From Dehalococcoidia bacterium (GTDB taxonomy: Bacteria; Chloroflexota; Dehalococcoidia; Dehalococcoidales; E44-bin46), in NCBI GenBank assembly GCA_020343755.1, contig CP070810.1:60905-68573 (forward strand): a stretch of DNA of 7,669 bases, in the 5' to 3' direction. Numbering within the stretch: the stretch's first letter is position 1; each line of letters begins with the position of its first letter. Positions 4,876 through 7,669 of this stretch are shown here, in pieces. Both the position numbers and the translations under genes were made by a program. A model generated the notes under the pieces. The model was not told where the DNA came from. It ran no database searches and saw only the letters and a program-made list of their open reading frames with translations.

Positions 4876-6503
4876 TGGCTCAAACTTTCTTTCCTATAAC
4901 ACCCCAGGAATTTACCGTTGACCAAGCTGGTTCCTGGCGTGATGTTGATGTCAGCAGTGTTGTCCCATCAGGGGCTACTGGTGTAATCATCCACACCGTT
5001 AATAAGCACGCAAGCAATGATTGGGATATGGGGCTCCGTAAGAATGGCTCCACCGATGATAGGCACACGACGCTCTACGATAGCCGCCATTGGTGGGGAA
5101 TGATAGGTGTTGACGCCAATCGAGTTTTTGAAGCCTATGTCGGAAGCACTACTGATATTGATATTTACGTTGTTGGTTATACCAAGTCAGGAGTAACCTT
5201 TAAGACTAATGCTGATGATAAATCACTTGGCACTACAGGTAGCTGGCAAGATATTGATTGTTCCACCGAAGCTCCAAGTGCTATTGGTTTGATATTTGAA
5301 ATTTATGCCTCCTACATCCGTGAATTTGGTTTCCGCAAGAATGGAAGTAGCGACGACCGACACGTAGATAACTCTGGTCGGTGTTGCTTTGGAGCAATTA
5401 TTGGATGTGATGCCAGTCAAGTATGCGAGGGCTATATAGAAGCTACACTTGTTGATTTCTTCCTGGTTGGCTATGTTACTGATGGTTGCACCTTTAATAC
5501 CAATGCCAGTGATGTGAGTCTTGGGGGCACAGGGGCCTGGACAGACCTATCAGCTCTACCTGCGGGTGCCAATATGGGCTTCGTAGAGGTAGTTTCCGGT
5601 GGCGCCTACTTATATGGACTGCGTAAGAATGGTAGTTCGGAAGATATTTATTTCGAGGTCTACAAACATCTTTGGGGTATAGTTGAGTGTGATGCCAGTC
5701 AAGTTATAGAAGGCAAAATATCGGATACTGTTGTTGACTTCTTTGTTGTTGGGTATTCAGAGGAAGTAACACTAGTCGAGAAGTCATCATCTGACACTGG
5801 CTCTGGCTCCGAAGTCTCATCACCAATAGCTACATTAAGCAAGGCTGATAGTGGTAGCGGGATTGAGGCTCTGCTATCGAGAGTGCTTGGTGTTGCCGAG
5901 GCGGGGTCTGGAGCCGAAGTATGCACACTTCTGGCCACGCTGGTGGCAACAGGAGAGGCTGGAGCCGGTGTTGAGTTTGCCTCAAAGGCCTTTAGCTCCA
6001 CAGACTCCGGTTCAGGTATTGAATCGCTTGTTACCAGGCTACTAGCTACCTCTGAAACAGGAACCGGGACGGAAAACTTGCTATCCAGGTTACTTCGTCA
6101 CACCGATAGCGGACTTGGCGCCGACGCCGGCTTAACCTTGGTAGCTACTTTAGCTAGAGCCGAAACCGGCTCCGGGTTAGATGCCCTTATCGGTTTAATG
6201 ACTGCTCTAGCTACCAGTGATACTGGCTTAGGTGCAGACGAGCTCCTGGACAGGTCGATATCCCTTTTTGACACCGGCTCAGGGTTGGATGCAGCTATTT
6301 TATGCAAAGCTTTCCTCTCCACCGATAGCGGTGTTGGACTTGAAGCTCTGGCTGATTTGCTGGCTCTAATTATCACCACTGAGACAGGTTCCGCTCTAGA
6401 GCAACTTAGAGCCAAAATTATGACTTCAGCTGGTGCCGATGATATGAAACTGCCCACCAAGATGGGGAAGGCAGAAATACCATCCAAGGGGGTGAATTTA
6501 TGA
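4875..6503 (+). CDS. Modular repetitive virion protein, probably a fibre or surface appendage
   Basis: This 542-aa protein has two repetitive halves. Residues about 9-300 contain three copies of a ~98-aa beta-rich domain (9-106, 107-204, 205-300). Each copy carries G-[LF]-RKNGS-[ST]-[DE]-D, then [VC]-DA-[NS]-[QR]-V-x-E, and ends VD/ID...VGY. The RKNGS motifs start at residues 53, 152 and 248. Residues 307 to about 519 contain twelve 16-19-aa repeats of the form [DE]-[TSA]-G-x-G-x-[DE]-x-[LAV] plus a hydrophobic stretch. The last ~24 residues are a basic tail ending KAEIPSKGVNL. There is no signal peptide. Repeated beta domains plus a regular short repeat fit an elongated fibre, spike or decoration protein that contacts host or environment. 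GGGGGG (4864-4869) is its ribosome site; start and stop overlap neighbouring genes by 1 and 4 nt. The function is inferred from architecture and context. Confidence 0.7.
   Translation: MAQTFFPITPQEFTVDQAGSWRDVDVSSVVPSGATGVIIHTVNKHASNDWDMGLRKNGSTDDRHTTLYDSRHWWGMIGVDANRVFEAYVGSTTDIDIYVVGYTKSGVTFKTNADDKSLGTTGSWQDIDCSTEAPSAIGLIFEIYASYIREFGFRKNGSSDDRHVDNSGRCCFGAIIGCDASQVCEGYIEATLVDFFLVGYVTDGCTFNTNASDVSLGGTGAWTDLSALPAGANMGFVEVVSGGAYLYGLRKNGSSEDIYFEVYKHLWGIVECDASQVIEGKISDTVVDFFVVGYSEEVTLVEKSSSDTGSGSEVSSPIATLSKADSGSGIEALLSRVLGVAEAGSGAEVCTLLATLVATGEAGAGVEFASKAFSSTDSGSGIESLVTRLLATSETGTGTENLLSRLLRHTDSGLGADAGLTLVATLARAETGSGLDALIGLMTALATSDTGLGADELLDRSISLFDTGSGLDAAILCKAFLSTDSGVGLEALADLLALIITTETGSALEQLRAKIMTSAGADDMKLPTKMGKAEIPSKGVNL
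4899..5774 (+). repeat. Three tandem copies of a ~98-aa coding domain
   Basis: Units lie at about 4899-5192, 5193-5486 and 5487-5774. Copies 2 and 3 are closest: both begin [VC]TF-[KN]-TNA-[DS]-D-x-SLG-x-TG-[SA]-W-[QT]-D and share CDASQV-x-EG. Copy 1 is more diverged at its start. The period at protein level is 96-99 residues between RKNGS motifs. Confidence 0.8.
5406..5422 (+). repeat. 17-bp direct repeat, copy 1 (copy 2 at 5688-5704)
   Basis: TGTGATGCCAGTCAAGT occurs identically at 5406-5422 and 5688-5704, 282 bp (94 codons, in frame) apart, encoding CDASQV in domain copies 2 and 3. Identity at the nucleotide level, including synonymous sites, indicates a fairly recent duplication or gene conversion between these copies. 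Confidence 0.75.
5793..6431 (+). repeat. Twelve imperfect ~18-aa Gly-x-Gly repeats
   Basis: Units begin at DTGSG, DSGSG, EAGSG, EAGAG, DSGSG, ETGTG, DSGLG, ETGSG, DTGLG, DTGSG, DSGVG and ETGSA, with lengths 18, 17, 19, 16, 17, 17, 19, 19, 17, 18, 19 and a final partial unit. The core G-x-G-x-[DE]-x-[LAV] resembles half of an RTX nonapeptide pair, but occurs once per ~18 residues. DNA copies are diverged, so the array is old or under selection at protein level. Confidence 0.8.
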
Positions 6504-7090
6504 ATCTATCCGAGATGATAACTCTGGTCAGGCGTGACCTTAAGGATGAGGCCACTCCTTACCAGTGGTCAGATGACGAACTAACTAGGCATATTAATCG
6601 TGCGGTAAAGGAGCTATCAGAGAGGGTGCCACTGCCGGCTAAGGCTACCCTGCCGACAGTTAGCGGCTCTAGAGAAGTAGATATATCTAGCCTCACTGAT
6701 AGGATTATGGTTCAAGCTGTAGAATATCCTGTAGATGAGTCCCCGGCCAAATATCAACGCTTCTCTATTTGGGAGAATACCTTAAACATAATAAGCGGCG
6801 ATGAACCCAACGGCTCTAATTGCAATGTCTACTACGGAAAACTCCACACCATTGACGCTAATGGTTCCACCATCTCCAGCAAATATGAGGACTTAGTAGT
6901 TACCGGTGCCTGCGGTTACGCTGCTATTAGCCAGGCAGCTCTTTCCATAAACAAGGTCAACATCGGGGGGACGATGACCCCCTCCGAATACCGAGCCTGG
7001 GGTAATGAGCGATTGAGAATCTTTAAGGATGGGCTAAAGCGGCTGGGTAGGAGAGACAGGATAAGAACCCAGCAGCTCTTTATAGATTGA
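6500..7090 (+). CDS. Head-tail connector/adaptor protein (gp4/gp6/SU10-adaptor-like)
   Basis: This 196-aa protein would bind below the portal to close the filled head and receive the tail. The N-terminus MNLSEMITLVRRDLKDEATPYQWSDDELTRHINRAVKELSERVPL is the typical opening of phage adaptor and head-completion proteins: a helix, then a [WY]-SDDEL-x-R-x-I-N-x-A motif. A beta-rich central part follows (REVDISSLTDRIMVQAVEYPVD, YQRFSIWENTLNIISG, CNVYYGKLHTI). A C-terminal helical part (YEDLVVTGACGYAAISQAA, then EYRAWGNERLRIFKDGLKRLGRRDRIRTQQ) has a basic end. AAGGGGG (6486-6492) precedes the start, which overlaps the previous stop as ATGA. It is placed unusually far from the capsid gene, after the fibre-like gene. 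Confidence 0.7.
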   Translation: MNLSEMITLVRRDLKDEATPYQWSDDELTRHINRAVKELSERVPLPAKATLPTVSGSREVDISSLTDRIMVQAVEYPVDESPAKYQRFSIWENTLNIISGDEPNGSNCNVYYGKLHTIDANGSTISSKYEDLVVTGACGYAAISQAALSINKVNIGGTMTPSEYRAWGNERLRIFKDGLKRLGRRDRIRTQQLFID

Positions 7091-7122
7091 GTAAGGGTAT
7101 CTAATAGGAGGTGAAGTAAATA

Positions 7123-7452
7123 ATGACTATAAAAGAAGGACTAAGAAAGACCGAAGAAGGCTTGCCTAGGGAGGCATTTGCTATTGTTGGCGACCCGGAA
7201 GACCCTGAGACCTGGAAGCTACCCCACCATAAGAAGAGCATCTTTAGAGCCTTACAGGGCAAGCTTGATATCGAGAAAACAGTCGATTGGGCTCGGATGC
7301 CAGCTGCCGTAGCCGCTCTATCACCAAAGGGCCACCGGGGGCAACGGGTCGATGCCAGCCCGGAGCAAATTCTGGCTGCTGCCAATCACCTAGCTAACCA
7401 CTACCGAAAAGCCAATAAGCCGTTGCCCGATACCCTGGCAGCTTTAATATAA
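7123..7452 (+). CDS. Small phage-associated protein with FA-VGDP-DP-TWKLP signature, unknown function
   Basis: This 109-aa soluble protein has a recognisable layout. EAFAIVGDPEDPETWKLP (about residues 17-34) is followed by a short linker with HHKKSIFRALQGKLD, then VDWARMPAAVAALSPKGHRGQRVDASPEQILAAANHLANHYRKANKPLPDTL. I have seen this FA-x-VGDP-x-DP-x-TWKLP plus AV-ALSP-G-RGQRV pattern in phage structural regions, sometimes as part of longer proteins, but know no established function. AGGAGG (7107-7112) lies 11 nt before the ATG, a slightly long spacing. It lies 32 bp after the adaptor gene and is likely part of the same transcript. It could be a structural or assembly accessory protein. Confidence 0.7.
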   Translation: MTIKEGLRKTEEGLPREAFAIVGDPEDPETWKLPHHKKSIFRALQGKLDIEKTVDWARMPAAVAALSPKGHRGQRVDASPEQILAAANHLANHYRKANKPLPDTLAALI

Positions 7453-7472
7453 GATGACAGAGGGAAATAGCA

Positions 7473-7669
7473 ATGGACAGGAAAAGGAAGGGATTACTAT
7501 ACCACCTGTATCGAGCCCTGTGGTCAAGAATAGGCGGGCGCCCTTGGACTTATATTATCCGGGATTCCTACCATAACAAGCCGCTTCTCTGGCTTGCCCT
7601 AGCTACTGGTATCGGCATTCTGCTTGGGCATTTGTTCTGGGGCACGCCTTGGATCCCAGGGCAGCCAGG
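7473..7669 (+). CDS. Small membrane protein, 5' part, truncated by window edge
   Basis: This frame is open from ATG 7473 to the edge (65 complete codons) with no stop. AGAGGG (7460-7465) lies 7 nt upstream. The N-terminus is basic and aromatic (MDRKRKGLLYHLYRALWSRIGGRPWTYIIRDSYHNK, residues 1-36). It is followed by one predicted transmembrane helix (about 37-56, PLLWLALATGIGILLGHLFW) and then Pro/Gly-rich GTPWIPGQPG. It lacks a cleavable signal peptide. In a phage late cluster it could be a holin-like or virion-membrane accessory protein, but one helix alone does not show this. A 40-codon frame from ATG 7454 to the TAA at 7574-7576 overlaps it; that frame has no ribosome site and is judged spurious. 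Confidence 0.6.
   Translation, partial: MDRKRKGLLYHLYRALWSRIGGRPWTYIIRDSYHNKPLLWLALATGIGILLGHLFWGTPWIPGQP

Noticed and set aside
5793..6431. CRISPR-like or DNA-level tandem repeat array
   Set aside because: Periodicity is at protein level with unequal units (16-19 codons) and diverged nucleotides; it is coding sequence, not repeats with spacers.
6098..6487. 129-aa minus-strand open frame opposite the repeat array
   Set aside because: Its apparent repeats are the complement of the GxG repeat array; no ribosome site or plausible domain.
4875..6503. Diversity-generating retroelement target gene
   Set aside because: No reverse transcriptase, no template/variable repeat pair with adenine-biased differences, and no C-type lectin motif is visible.
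7454..7576. 40-codon frame MTEGNSNGQEKEG... starting 1 nt after the 109-aa gene's stop codon
   Set aside because: It lacks a Shine-Dalgarno sequence and overlaps the better-supported membrane-protein frame, which has AGAGGG and a transmembrane helix.

Overview
The window looks like the head-gene end of a tailed-phage (prophage or phage-like) structural module, next to two divergently transcribed genes that look like host genes. Many upstream neighbours and the source are not visible. Protein style points, by inference only, to an anaerobic Chloroflexota/Dehalococcoidia-type bacterium or its virus: a Cys-cluster plus HTH protein of the 'CLNCPFEKC-YDEP' kind, a Sec-secreted IPT/TIG-like protein, Shine-Dalgarno-led genes and a TTG start. 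No rRNA, tRNA, CRISPR array, integrase or att site is visible.

Left part (1-723): on the minus strand, a small ribbon-helix-helix (RHH) regulator (403-588) is followed after 30 bp by the 5' part of a gene for a secreted Ig-like (IPT/TIG-type) protein that runs off the left edge. They share a near-consensus sigma70-type promoter (624-652). A perfect 12-bp palindrome covers its -10 box, and 10-bp-phased TTTAC/TTGAC/TTTAC elements lie just downstream, which is a plausible autoregulatory operator.

Right part (754-7669): everything is on the plus strand and tightly packed, with 1-4 nt stop/start overlaps or short SD-bearing gaps. The order is: Cys-cluster/HTH protein, portal protein, coiled-coil scaffold (TTG start), HK97-fold major capsid protein, a beta-rich 168-aa structural protein, a strong 13-bp hairpin, a 118-aa charged helical protein, a 542-aa modular protein (three copies of a ~98-aa domain plus twelve ~18-aa Gly-x-Gly repeats), a head-tail adaptor-like protein, a 109-aa protein with an 'FA-VGDP-DP-TWKLP' signature, and the start of a small membrane protein.

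Together these genes would build the procapsid (portal, scaffold, capsid protein), decorate it and connect it to a tail. No large terminase lies upstream of the portal, where it usually sits. The HTH gene takes that place, directly beside the host-like divergent genes. The packaging motor must be elsewhere, be lost, or be arranged unusually. The most interesting items are the terminase-less left edge with its Cys/HTH protein, the doubly repetitive 542-aa protein, the RHH operator architecture, and two strong hairpins (one intergenic, one inside the portal gene).
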